This document shows positions 11,095 through 23,452 of a stretch of 64,000 nucleotides of DNA, piece after piece. Positions within the stretch are counted from its first letter, which is position 1. Each line of letters starts with the position of its first letter. The notes beneath the pieces were generated by a model. The model was given only the letters and a program-made list of their open reading frames with translations. It searched no databases and was not told the DNA's origin. The DNA is from Dillenia suffruticosa (taxonomy: Eukaryota > Streptophyta > Magnoliopsida > Dilleniales > Dilleniaceae), in contig JAVTVX010000027.1 in assembly GCA_033439265.1 (NCBI GenBank), positions 12,725,001 through 12,789,000 on the forward strand, given 5' to 3'. The position numbers and the translations under genes are program-made.

Positions 11095-12060
11095 AATGTT
11101 TTCGATGATAGTAGATGAAGGGGATTCTCCGGAGACGACAATGAATTAGATGAATTGAAGGCAAATGAATGGTAGTGAAGTTTGAATCGACAATGGTCAG
11201 CAGTGGTGGAAAGTTGAGGATGCGGCAAGTGAGGTGAATCATATAGAAATAGATTACTAAAATTCAAGGGCGATGCAAGGGCAAATTCGGTGGCAACGGT
11301 AAATAAGTGACTAGAGGAGAAATATGTAATTAAGGATGAAAAGAGTCAATTGAAGTGGTGATGAAATTGAAGCGATGAACAATGCCGATTAGAGATTGAA
11401 TGGGCGAAACTGGAATTGAACAGGGATGCAGAGGCGATTGGTGAAACAGAATTATCTGGCGATGGAAGGTGATAATAGCAATTGAACGATGGATGAGTTG
11501 GTGATGAATGGTGCGATTGGCCGCGATGAAGATTCTAAAACCAGTGATTATGATTGAATTCGATGGTGGTGATGAACTACAATCGACGATGATGACGAAT
11601 TAGAGAATGAAGATAAAGACCGCTTGTGTAGTTAAAAGCATAATTGAAGATGTTGAAAAATGATAATGCTGAAATAGAGGCTCAAATTGAAGATGCGATC
11701 AAAGAATTGGGAAATGGAACTACAAAATTAACTAAGAATTGAACAGCGAAATGGCAATGAAAAAAACTTCTTTGACTGTTGTCACTAGCCGAAGACCCCC
11801 CTATTTTGTGTTTTGCTTCTTAAAATTCTCTCCAACCTCGATTGCAAGAGGTCCCAGCCTCATTTAATTGGAGCTCTTAACTCTATGTTTTCATTGTCCA
11901 ATTGGGTATCTCCATCCTTGCTCTCCTTGTTCTACACGTGTTTTTCTTCTCATTTTCTTTGATTGAACTTAGAATTCTTCCAATGGAGACAAGGTTTCAT
12001 CCTTGTTTGTTACTTGAGCATGCTTGTTAAGCTTGAATTTAAGAATGGTTTTGTTTTTGA
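11095..12060. other. Spacer; first 0.65 kb strongly purine-skewed on the plus strand
   Basis: About 11095-11770 is rich in GATGAA/GATTGAA words and poor in C on the plus strand. Its minus-strand reading is CATC/TTC-rich. No family was recognised and frames are short. From 11770 to 12060 the sequence becomes T-rich. It could be a decayed exon or repeat of unknown type. Confidence 0.4.
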
Positions 12061-12074
12061 GTTTGAGAAAAAAG

Positions 12075-12175
12075 ATTTGAAAAAATTGATCCTTAATGGG
12101 TTCACACTATTCAAATCAGATCAGTCAGAAAAATCTAAATATTGGTTCAAAAAAGAAAAAAAGAAAAAAGGAGTT
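12075..12175 (+). mobile_element. SINE family B, 3' part only (degraded)
   Basis: Contains the same 3' segment (GGGTTCAC..TATTCAAATCAGATCAGTC..AAATATTGG, then an A-rich tail) as the better copies at 12444, 26630 and 27150. The 5' tRNA-like part is not recognisable and no target duplication was resolved. Confidence 0.5.
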
Positions 12176-12274
12176 CGAATCTAATGTCGACTTGTGCTGA
12201 ATTGGGCTTGGATCTTTATGGCTTTGGGTTGGAGCATGAACTTCGTATAGTCCTATATTCAGAGCTAATTTCAA

Positions 12275-12390
12275 TAAAGAATTTCATTATTTTTTTTGTT
12301 CATACTGAAACTCGAACCCGAGCCATTACATGAGGGGAGGGGGAAGATGCCATTAGAGCTGAAGCTTATTGGCGTAAAGAATTTCATTAT
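12275..12390 (-). mobile_element. SINE A: short tRNA-derived SINE with 16-bp target duplication
   Basis: An 84-bp element (12291-12374) lies between two identical 16-mers, taaagaatttcattat, at 12275-12290 and 12375-12390. On the minus strand it has an A-box-like TCAGCTCTAATGG, a B-box GGGTTCGAGTTTC and ends in a run of A. That is a RNA polymerase III promoter plus poly-A tail and long target duplication, the signature of LINE-driven SINE insertion. The perfect duplication suggests a relatively young insertion. Confidence 0.85.
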
Positions 12391-12427
12391 CTTTCCATAG
12401 AAATCAGCTCTTCCTCAATACATGAAG

Positions 12428-12595
12428 AATGTGGATTTTGAAGATTTTCGTCATTTTCATAATTCGAACTCAAGAGCAACAAAAGATTTGGAAGTACCAA
12501 CTTCTAAAATGGGCCCACAGTATTCAAATCGGATTAATTAGATAAAAACCAAATACCAATGGTGAAAACTAAAAATAAAAATGTAGATTTTGAAG
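12428..12595 (+). mobile_element. SINE B copy with 15/16-bp target duplication
   Basis: Element 12444-12579 is flanked by aatgtggattttgaag (12428-12443) and aatgtagattttgaag (12580-12595). It has the family-B 3' block (GTATTCAAATCGGATTAAT..AAATACCAATGGTGAAAAC) and an A-rich tail. Its 5' end retains only a weak B-box-like ATTCGAACTC, so it may be 5' truncated. Confidence 0.75.
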
Positions 12596-12599
12596 TTAT

Positions 12600-15010
12600 C
12601 TTTCAGCACCATTTAAATCATCTCAATAACTTAAGATATGAATTTTGTTGGTAGATAGCTCCAACAGTAATTTTGTAACCCACGAACCAAATTTGTGCAG
12701 CGTTTTTCTTTTGTTTATAGAGTGAATCTAGAGAAATAATAAACTGAACACTTATGGTACTATTTTCAAATATTCCAAAATTTATTTAACTGTCTCAATT
12801 TGATTACTATTATTCAAATTATGATTTTTTGAAATAGTCCTCTTGAAAACAATGGTTTACTATCCAAAATATTCAATTTACATCTCGTTACCATGCATTC
12901 TCTAGTTTTTATTCTCAATCGACTCCATTTCAAACATAAAACCAATATTGAACTAATTGTGCAGGAACTAACAAAATTTACTCCAACTATATAAAAGGTC
13001 TTAAAAATAAAGTCCAAAATATATGTTTAAAACAAATTTATCAAATATCCTAAACTTAATGTTTGCTTGTACTCAAGAAAAGCATATGACAAACTAAAAA
13101 TAATATTACAGTACAATCAAAAGTTCAAAATCAGATTTTTAGAAAATAAAACTATACCTTATGCATCATCATACTACACTGTGAAACCCTAGTGAGAGTG
13201 AGTGTCTAACCAATAAGAAAATTCTCCATCAATAAACTCCAAAACAAAAATCATATTTTAAGATGAGTTTCAAAATCAAATGTTTTTTTTTTCATATGTT
13301 TATTTTTTTAACTATCTCTTAACTAATGGAATCCACATATAAAATCTAGATCAATGAATTTTAGTAAACTGTAATCCGTTAAAGGATGATAGTTTTAAAA
13401 TTTAAAAAAAAAAAAAGGATTTAGGGAATAAAAAATGTTAGAAAATATAATGTATACTTTAAACAAAGATAAATGAAATAATGGATAATAAAAGCACGCT
13501 TCTGCTTTTGATAAATTCTAGATTTTATTGCTGAATGTTTTTGTCCATTTTTTGATTTTTTTGATTTTTTTTCTTCATTTTTTTTCAATCCCTTCTCTTT
13601 TTTGTGGGGTGAAATCTATTCACCTAAAACTGGAAAAAGTATTTTTACTGAATCGTTTATTTATATTTTAAGTGATTTATTAGATATTTGGTTTAGTTTT
13701 GGATAAACCAAATTTTAATTTGATTTATTTGAACGGTTATCGATTTTAATAATTTTTATTTCAATTAAATTGAATTAACAAAATTAATTAAAATTATATA
13801 TATTTTTAGAGAATTTTTATTCATATAAATATTATTATAATATTATAATACTATAATTAAAAATTAAAAAAGAAAAAACCTTAAAATTAAAACTAATATA
13901 ATGGTGAGTGTACAATTAATGAAAGGTTTTTAATTTCCATTTTTATAGTTCTAAATTTTTTCAATGTTCAGCCCATTTTACAATTCTTCCATTTCCACTC
14001 TTACTTTCACTCACATCTCTCCCTCGCCTTTTCTTATTTCACTATTTTTCACTTCCAAAATTTAATTTATTTGAAATTTGAAATTTTCAAAATTATATTT
14101 GGTGAACTAAAGTTATGAGTAAATTTTGAAATTTTGAAATTACAATCAATGGTCTTAATATAAATGATATATATTACATTTGCATAGATATGAATAGAAA
14201 ACAGTATTACTTAAAAGTATTTTATAGTAAAAAATTCAATAATCTGTTAATTTGAATAATTGAATCAAATTAAGTGTCTAATTCGGGCTAATGAATTATT
14301 AATTTTTAATCTATTTGGTTAAATTATGATTATAAAAATTATATAACCAAATTAAACCGGTTACTTAGATTTTGACCATCTCACCTATAGTTTAATCGAA
14401 TACTCATCCCTACTTTTTGATATATTTATTTTAAATATTGCTCATGAAATAAGGTGTATTTCAATTTTTTTTCTCTTTTTTCCTTTTTTATGTCTTTTAG
14501 ACAATGAACAATTGTTTCAATAACTAATGAAAAATTCCATCCACTTGGCTTGAAAACTTCAATAATGAATAACAGAAAGTGTGAACTATGGCAAATGTGA
14601 TAAATGAAAAATATTTGCTTAAGCTCCGAATTATGCCATGCATCCCTAGCAAAAATTAGAGTATATGATAATGAAGGAAAATATTCATTAATAGTCATTC
14701 ATAGATTCAAATGTTTAAGTGGTAGTTAATGTGATTGTAAAAAAAAAAAAAAAAAAAATTATTGTTACCAATCTAATGCTACAAGATAGAGGACTAGAAA
14801 TAATGGGGGTAGGCCAGAAAGATTCAAACAATTTGGAAAAAAAATCTCTAAATCATTTCTTAACCTTATGTTTGAATTTTAAATTTCATCTTGAAAGATT
14901 AACATATAAGTTTTAGATCAAGATCATGTTTGACATGACTTTTTTATGTTAAAAATTCTTATTTTTAGCTTATAAGTTAATGTGAAGATAAGAAATTTAA
15001 AATTTAAGTA
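12600..15010. other. AT-rich intergenic spacer
   Basis: No coding, RNA-gene or transposon signature was recognised. Long A/T runs are common (for example a 20-base A run near 14739). Reading frames here are short and look random. Confidence 0.6.
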
Positions 15011-15019
15011 TGAAAACTA

Positions 15020-15432
15020 TAAAATTAAACTTCTATACTGACGATAACTTTTATTATCAGTGATCTTTAATGATAGTTTGTTATATCCTATAGAGACATT
15101 TTTTACGAAACCGTAGAGAAATACATACATTTTTCAACGGTATAAATTGTAGTGCCAAGAAAAGTTTATCAATCGTCAGTAAAGTTATCACAACCATCTG
15201 TAAAAATGATATTCAATTCTGATAGTTATCATTTGTGGTCAGTAAATGTGACAGTTTTAGAGATGATTTGAAAACAATCTCTATAGGACTCTTCTTTAGG
15301 ATCTATTTAACTATACCGTTTGTATAAGTCTATGACTATATTAACTCATATATTGTACCGTTTGTTAATACTATATACTATTCTAATGTCGTCGATAAAT
15401 GTGGAACTCTTTACCGACTATTTGTAAATAGT
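15020..15432. mobile_element. Possible CACTA-like subterminal region (degraded)
   Basis: Repeated words of the type CGTCAGTAAAG, ACGAAACCGT and CAACGGT, and a TTGTAGTG at 15147-15154, resemble the subterminal repeats and the terminal octamer of plant CACTA elements. No matching partner end was proven and no transposase was seen. Tentative. Confidence 0.3.
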
Positions 15433-16060
15433 CTCTATATATGTCATATTATAATTTTTAGGAACAATTTAAAAATTTAAGAGTTAACGTATCAAACCAT
15501 TTATGATACTTGGTGATAAGTTGCAATAACATGGAATAATTTGTGATAATAAGTGGTATGTTGTTATCACATGGTAATTTTATAATAATTTGTGATAAGT
15601 TTGTGACAACTAGTGGTAATATAGTTTGATAATATTATTATTTATTAGTGTAAAATATAGTGATAACTAGTGGTAAATTTGTGATAATTAGTGGTAAGTT
15701 TATGATTGTTTGTGATAACTAGTGGTAATATAGTATGATAATATTATTATTTATTTGAGTGAAATAAGTGATGTCTAGTGGTAAATTTGTGATAACTAAT
15801 TGTAATATAATGATAACAGCTATTTATGATAATTTATAATAAATTTGTGATAACTAATGATAATATAGTCTGATAATATTATTATTCATTAGAGTGAAAT
15901 ATAGTGATAATTAGTGATAAGTTTGTGATAACTTATGGTAATATATGATAACATGTGTTTATGATAATTTGGTAAATTTGTAATAAATAATAGTAATATG
16001 GTCTGATTATTGATTAGAATTGAATATAGTGATAACTAGTAGTAAATTTATAATAACTAG
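15433..16060 (+). repeat. Flank repeat R (left copy), minisatellite-bearing
   Basis: A 0.63-kb sequence whose second part is an irregular minisatellite built from GTGATAACTAGTGGTAAATTT and GATAATATTATTATT words. It is repeated at 25956-26580 on the far side of the gypsy element, with about 7% difference in a 330-bp stretch compared by eye. Confidence 0.85.
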
Positions 16061-18450
16061 TATTATGCCTTGAATGGGGGTTGTGAGCAGCCGCCTGTTG
16101 TCTTGAATGCTCGCTGTATTTTTATAGAAAATCGGATAAAATTTCTCCATAAATTGGAGGTCTCCTATGTACAAATAAATCTGTTTAACCATGTACAATT
16201 TAAAATTATCCTGTAAATAAAATAAAATGGTCATCTCGGCCTCACAACAACCCACCAACCACAGCAGGCATCCAGAACAACACCAGGCTAATTAAATTTC
16301 CAACAATCCTAACCATAGACCTATATTGTCATGCCCAATTAGAGTATGAGCAGCCGCCACACTGAGCGGGCCTAAGTTTTATACAATTTATAATCACTTT
16401 TCCCAAATTAATATTCAAACACTACGATTTGCCTCAATGCAAATGAAATATGAGAGTTTCACAATTTAATGTACATAAATTATACAGTCAATCCCAAATA
16501 AATACACGGTCAACTACGGATCTCAAGGTCAAGATCTCACAGGATCAAAAATAAAAATACGGAACTCATATCTCAACTTAATCTGAATCTCACCGTTGAA
16601 AGACACTCAAATCCGCCAACGAGCTACCAATTCCTCAAGGGCCGAAACGTCGTTCTAACACAATTATCCAGTCTGAGGAGGGAAAGAAAAGGGTGGGTAG
16701 AAGGGATTAATTTCAAATACTAATAGTGTAGGTGAACATTGGAGTGTCAAATAATATCGTTCATAACCAATAATTCAAATTTTGCAGTAAATCATGATAT
16801 GTTTGCTAAAATGAACTCATTTAATCATTCATACGATAACATACATATATGCATCCATTTAAAATCAGGTAGATCATAGAGCAAGCCGAAAGGATCCTGG
16901 CAAAGGTCAACCATGACCACGAACAGACGTATTGGGGGTTTTATTATGCAAAAAGTTTTCAAAAATAGCTCTCTACCCCGATGTTGGCCATGAGTTCGCT
17001 GGGGTTAACTCATCAACGTGTATAGGACCCCGTCCGGTGCTAGATAGTGGCGTCACACACGTCCTCCCCCTTACTTGTGTTCAACCGGCCGCGTTTATAA
17101 CCATTAGAAATATGACGTTTGCCATTAGAAATACGACGTTTGTGGATACCTTCTCCAAAAGCGTATTCAAACAATCCGGTGCCTCTACAAACGCCCTTCG
17201 TAATTACAGAATTTATCAAATAATACAATATCATTATATCATCTCAAGTTAGTAGGCACCCAACCCACATAGCCAAATTATCTCATCATATTCTCAAAAC
17301 AATTCAAATTCGTGTGTCAATATATTTTATCGAAATCATTTAAATTCAACAAATCAATGCAATGGTAGAATAGAAAACATTCCATTTCTCAAATCATGGC
17401 ACAATTTCATTTCATTTCAAACATGGATGCATAATCGTAAAAATATAAGTATGACACTTCAATAATCACAAAACAAATTTGAATTTCAATTCCATACGTC
17501 GAAACAATGCATATCAAAAACATGTTTTATTAAAAACTCGATAAAATCAGGTTTCACTATTTCATGCAAGAGATTAGGGTCTCACTCATCTTTTTAGAGA
17601 GGGTAGTCACTCCCTATTTTTCAAAATTCAACGAAATCGACTCCTTGAATCTCTAAGAAATTCAACCTAATCAAATTATCACAATTGTCATCAAATTTCT
17701 AATTATTCTTAGGGTTTATCATCTTCCATAAGTTTGTATAAATTTTAATTCCTCAATTTAGAAATATACACCAATGGCATCTTAAAAATATTGAAATCTA
17801 AATTTGATAAAATTTATTTCAAATATTGAAGAGATCGCATTTCTCTCTCGCCTAGGGTTTTGCAAAATCTCAGACCTAACTTTCATTCGTCCGTCGAATT
17901 GTTTTAAAAGCTGTAATATTTTTAAATTTGAACAATATTAGCAATTATCTCAAATTCTAAATACCAAACCCTAGGATTACAACCAACATAGCCATTACCT
18001 ATAGTGAAAAAGCCGTGACATAGGGTTTCTGCAGGGATTGCAGGTGAGCTCTCGAAGGAGACGGTTGGTCGCGGGCCGTCGCGGGCTGGAAGGCTTGCGG
18101 GCTAGTTGGCTTGCGGGTTGCGCGCTAGTGGGCTGGAGCGCGCTCGCGCTAGTGGGCTGGAGCACGCTCACGCTCGTGCACTGGTGCGCTCCCGAGTAGG
18201 CGCGTGCTCGCGTTGTGGAGCTCTAGCAGAAGATCGCGCGTAGTGACGCACTCGCGCGTGAAGGATCACGTCGCAGGCTACGCTCGCGCGAGGTGTAATC
18301 ACGCTGTAGGCTGCGCTTGCGGGGAGGTTGCGCTTGCGGGGAGGTTGCGCTCGTGGGGAAGCTGCGCTCGCGAGAAGGAGAGCAGCGGTGGAGAGAGAAC
18401 GGCGGCGGAGGAGGAGGAAGGTGAGGCGGCCATGGGAAGGAGAAGAGGTG

Positions 18451-18488
<38 letters not shown>

Positions 18489-18583
18489 AGGGATTAGGGC
18501 TAAAAGCCTTAATCCAATTTTTTGGGGGGTGCTGCGTTTTGCCTCAAAACGCAGTACTCCGCCGGGTTTTTTTGCCTCAAAAC
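16061..18583 (-). repeat. Gypsy element 1, left (3') LTR, incomplete
   Basis: Aligns with 23453-25955 along most of its length. It contains the same GC-rich CpG block (about 18.06-18.40 kb) and GA-rich tract (about 18.45-18.49 kb). Confidence 0.85.
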
Positions 18584-18627
18584 GTGGCTATTCAAGATCC
18601 GCTGACTTGCCGATCTTGAATAGCCAC
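18584..18627. repeat. Perfect 16-bp inverted repeat with 12-nt loop
   Basis: gtggctattcaagatc (18584-18599) and its exact reverse complement (18612-18627) form a hairpin at the LTR/internal boundary of gypsy element 1. Confidence 0.9.
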
Positions 18628-21588
18628 AGGCTGAACTGGAAGACTAAGATTCTCTCGTAACTCAACAGGTGGAGACTCAAATACATGAGAAGAATCAGCC
18701 AAATATTTCTTGAGTATTGAGACATGGAAAACGTCGTGAATACAGGATAGTTCATCTGGTAACTCCAATCTGTATGCCACACTTCCGACCATCTCAAAAA
18801 TACGGAAAGATCCAATATATCTAGGGCTCAACTTACCCTGCTGGCTAAACCGTATAACTCTCTTCCAATGAGATATCCTCAAGAAAACCATATTTTCAGT
18901 GACAAACTCAAGAGGTTGCCACCTACGATCGGTATATGCCTTTTGTCTGTCCTAGGCGGCTTTCATCCGCTCACGGATAACCTTTACTTTATATTTCGTT
19001 TCCTCAATCAACTCAACACTGCTGATACATCCCTCTTTGACTTCATCCCAGCATATCGGGATACGGCACTTCCTGCCATACAGTGCCTTATACGGGGGTA
19101 TCCCTATACTGGCCTGATAGCTGTTATTATATGCGAATTCGACCAGTGGAATGTGCCGATCCCAACTACCCTGGAAATCCATCACACGTGCCCTTAGCAT
19201 ATCCTCAAGGGTCTGAATGGTCCTCTCTGACTGACCATATGTCTGCGGATGATAGACTATACTAAAATTCAGCCTTATACCCATTGTCTCCTATAACTTG
19301 GGTCAAAATCTAAAAGTGAATCTCGGGTCCCTGTCTGATACTATCGACACAGGAACCCATGCCGCCGGACTATCGTATCAATGTAAAGATGTGCCAAGAT
19401 CTCCAAAGGATAGTCGCTGCGAATAGGAAGAAAATGCGCGGACTTGGTGAGTCGATCTACAATCACCCAAATGGCATCATGCCGTGATGAAATCCGTGGT
19501 AGCCCTGTCACAAAATTCATAGTAATGTGATCCCATTTCCACTCAGAGATGGGTAAGGGCTGTAATGTACCAGCCGGCCGCTGATACTCAGCTTTCATCT
19601 GCTGGCAAACTAAACACTTAGCCACAAAATCCGCGATTTCCCGTTTCATGCCAGGGCACCAATAACTATTTTGAATGATTCAATACATCTTGGTACCATC
19701 CGGATGCAATGCATAAGCGGAGGAGTGCGCCTCCTCGAGTATGGCCTTGCGGAGATCGCTGTCGGCGGGAATGCAAACCCGTTATCTGTATACAACTAGT
19801 CCATCATCGCAGACACGGAAGTCTCCACTCTCGCCTCTGCTGATCTTCTCAAGAATACTCTGGAGCTCCTCATCTGACCCCTGAAGCTCTTTAATATGAT
19901 CAAGCAAAGTCGGCCTCATCTCAAATCGAGCTAGTAGTGCTCCTCGATCATCACTAGTCAAATTGATCCCGAGTGTACGGAGTCCTATCAAGCAAGAGAG
20001 GTAAGCACTCTCTGTTATAGTAGAGGGAGAAGAGGAGGATAATGACTTTCGGCTCAATATATCTGCCACCACATTTGCCTTTCCCGACTACTAGTGAAAA
20101 ATGCTAAAATAGGAGCGGATGTCAACCGTTGTTTGAGCTCCTGGAAGCTCGCCTCACAACGGTCATTCCAAACAAACTTGACTCCCTTCTGGGTCAATCT
20201 AAACAACAAAGTAACTATCTGGGAGAATCCATCTACAAATCTACGATAATACTCGACCAAACAGAGAAAACTACGAATTTTGGTAACTGTTTGTAGCTGC
20301 TCCCACTTCACTATAGCTTTAACTTTCCGCGGATCAACATAAATACCCTCCGCGGAAACAATGTGCCCTAAGAATCCAATTTGTCTCACCCAAAACTCAC
20401 ATTTCGAGAATTTGACATATAGCTACTTTTCACGGAATATCTGCAATACCACCCGAAGGTGCTGAACATGATTTTCATCATTACATGAATATATATCAAG
20501 ATGTCATCGATGAATACGATGACGAACCGATCCAAGTAGTCATGGAAAACTCAGTTCATCAGATCCATAAAAGCAGTTGGGGCATTTGTCAGCCTAAATG
20601 GCATGACTAGAAACTCGTAATGGCCGTATCGGGTGCGAAAAGCTATCTTGGGCACATCTTCGGCCCGAACAAAGATCAATATTAGAGAAAACCCTGGCTC
20701 CTTACAGCTGATCAAAAAAATCATCGATACGTGGCAGGGGATATCGGTTTTTTATGGTGGCTTTGTTCAATTGCGTGTAATCCACACAAAACCTAAGTGT
20801 ACCATCTTTCTTCTTTACAAACAGCACCAAAGCGCCCCAAGGTGAAGTACTCGGGCGAATGAACCCCTTGTCCAGGAGTTCCTGCAACTGGATCTTAAGC
20901 TCTCTCATTTCCGCAGGCGCCATTCTATACAGTGGAATAGAAATATGATTGATCCCCGGTATTACATCAATCTCGAAATCGAACTCCCGAACTGGTGGTA
21001 ATCCGGGAATTTTCTCGGGGAATACCTCTGGAAAATCCTATACCATAGGGACATCTTCAAGTCTAGGTCCCTCAACGGTGGTGTTGACAACATAAGCTAG
21101 ATAAGCCGTACTACCACGGCGTACCAAACGTTTGGCCTTCATAACCGATATAATATAGCAGGGCAATATTCGTCTCTCGCCCTGAAATACTAATGGTGGC
21201 TGCCCGGACCTCCGAAACTCAACCTCTTTCGTGAAACAATCCACGAAAGTCCGATATAAACTCAGCAAATCCATCCCCAGGATGGTATCAAAATTCGTGA
21301 TAGGGAGCGGAATTAGATCTACCTCTAATACCGCCTCCCCAATACCGACCTCACAGCCCCTATGGACTGTATCTCGAATGATATGCTTGTCAAGAGTAGT
21401 GATTACCATAATCTCCTCATCAAGTGATGAGAGAAGTCTATCAGAATGACAAGCGAATATGTCACTCACATATAAAAAATTTGACCCGATATATATAAGA
21501 ATACGGGCGTCGACACTAAATATTTACATGGTACCTAAAGATAGGAAAAAAATTAAAAATATTTAAAATGTGAAGAAAAGTGGACAAA

Positions 21589-21591
<3 letters not shown>

Positions 21592-21627
<36 letters not shown>
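21592..21627. repeat. (AT)n microsatellite between gag and protease regions of gypsy element 1
   Basis: About 18 AT dinucleotides. A comparable (TA)n lies at the matching place in gypsy element 2 (about 60873-60892). Confidence 0.9.
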
Positions 21628-23432
21628 AACTAGTTAAGTTTCTAAAACTTTAACTAGTCAAAACTATACATCGATATCATGATATACAAAAAGCTCATAC
21701 TGAAATACAACAAAAGTACTATACTGAGGGATCTGTGGAAGGATTACCCATAATAACATTAGGGTTTACCTGTGCGTCCTCCTGCGTCATCGCAAACACA
21801 CGAGTCTGGGCCCTAGGCTGCTGTCGCGACAGTTCTAGTACTGTATTACTCCCGGCTACAGTCCGGGGAGCGGTAAAAACTGAGTGCGTAGGTGCCCCTT
21901 GCTGGCCTGTGCCAGAAGTACCGGTACGACTTTGCAAAGTTAATCCTCCTTTACCTAAATTTGGGCAGACACTCCTAACGTGACCTTGTTTCCCATACTG
22001 AAAGCAAGTAACTGGTACTCTACATTCCCCAAAAGCATGGTGGCTACCGCATCTACGGCAAAAAGATTGTCTCTATGTAGTAGTCTGTGTAGAGACACTA
22101 GGGGCTGGTACCCCAACACCCTATGGTCGAGGCCCCTATCCCGGTCCTGCTGGTCTAAAGCTAGAAGAACCTCCAGAACATCCAAAACTTCTACCCCTCT
22201 TCGAAGAATGTCCCCTTATGACCCAGTCTTCCTCTTCTGGTGACTCTCCCTCTATCTAATCTCAACTCGGATGATCTCCTCTGCCCGATATACTAAATCA
22301 ATAATCATTGATAGTGTAAAAGAGAGAGTCACTATCATATACTTTCTGATGCTCAATTGGAGGCCATCTTCAAACTTAAACCTCATTTGAGATGGTGTAG
22401 CCATGTCGGGGATAAAGACCGCTAGTCATTTAAGCTTAGCCTCGTACTCTGAAACTAACCTCGTCCCCTAGCGTAAGTGTAGGAACTTCGTCCTCATCTG
22501 GACCTACTAGAACGGGGTGAAGTACCTACGGTCGAATTCTCGTAGGAAGTCCTCCCACTGTAGGGTCTGTGTAGTACTGTCACGGATAGCCTCCCACCAC
22601 GAGAGGGTATCTCTGTCGAGGAGTCTCTCAGCAACTCTTAATCTGAGCTCCTTTGACAACCCCAAATCCATAAGGATCCTATGAGTCCTGTTGATCTAGT
22701 GGTTCACCGCTACGGCATCACTAGATCCTGAAAAGTCGGTGCATCCGAGCTGTCGAGACTCTTTCACCAACTGAGTGAGCTTGTGGATACACCTCAAAGT
22801 AGCCGACGTATCATCAGTCGAAGTAGAAACAGAAGGACCGACCGTCGAAGGAGGAATCAGTGCTGTAGGTGTACGTACGGCCGTAGGTGCGGTCGCTGGA
22901 GTCTGTAGTGGAGGCGGTGGCATCTACGTCCCATATCTACTATACTACTCCTGTCACTGCCTCAAGGCATCGAGTGGTGATGGAGGAATCTTGGCTGTAC
23001 CAGCCGGTGGAGGTGCTGGTTGTGGCACTGGAGAAGGTGCGTGAGTAGAAGAAGTACCCTCCAGTGCTCGTGGAGTCTCAAGTAACTTAGAAGCCTCACG
23101 TACTGAGGGACTCTCTGGTGGTGCACCGCTTCTACCACACCTAGGCGGCATAATTCTGTAAAGAGAGCACCGTTTCATTAGATATAAGTAAAGATTAGGG
23201 TTAGTTACCAGGTAACTAACCCCTAAAAATATAATTCAAGTTATGAATGAAGGCATTTGAATGCGGAATCATGGAATATATGCCTCGTATATCGTACCCT
23301 TTACAATAAATGATTTTATATGCCTATAACCGTGTACGAGACTTTAAATGACTGTATGAAACTCTCTAATGCATTGATGACTTTTAAACGTACTTGGGAA
23401 GACTTTTACTACTATCTTTTCTCTAACCTAGA

Positions 23433-23445
23433 TGCTCTGATACCA
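23433..23445 (-). other. Primer binding site, initiator-Met tRNA (gypsy element 1)
   Basis: The reverse complement reads TGGTATCAGAGCA, complementary to the 3' end of plant initiator-Met tRNA. It lies 7 bp inside the 5' LTR, which fixes the element's orientation. Confidence 0.85.
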
Positions 23446-23452
23446 ATAGAAC

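Noticed and set aside
12291-12374. A tRNA gene on the minus strand
   Set aside because: A- and B-boxes are present, but there is no cloverleaf or acceptor stem, and the poly-A and 16-bp duplication identify a SINE.
14719-14916. Small protein starting before a 20-base A run
   Set aside because: Frame is driven by the A run; no similarity or codon structure.
18204-18660. Arg/Glu-rich frames in the GC/GA part of the left LTR of gypsy element 1
   Set aside because: Low-complexity LTR sequence; the same situation recurs at 25471-25799 and 56616-57072 in the other LTRs.
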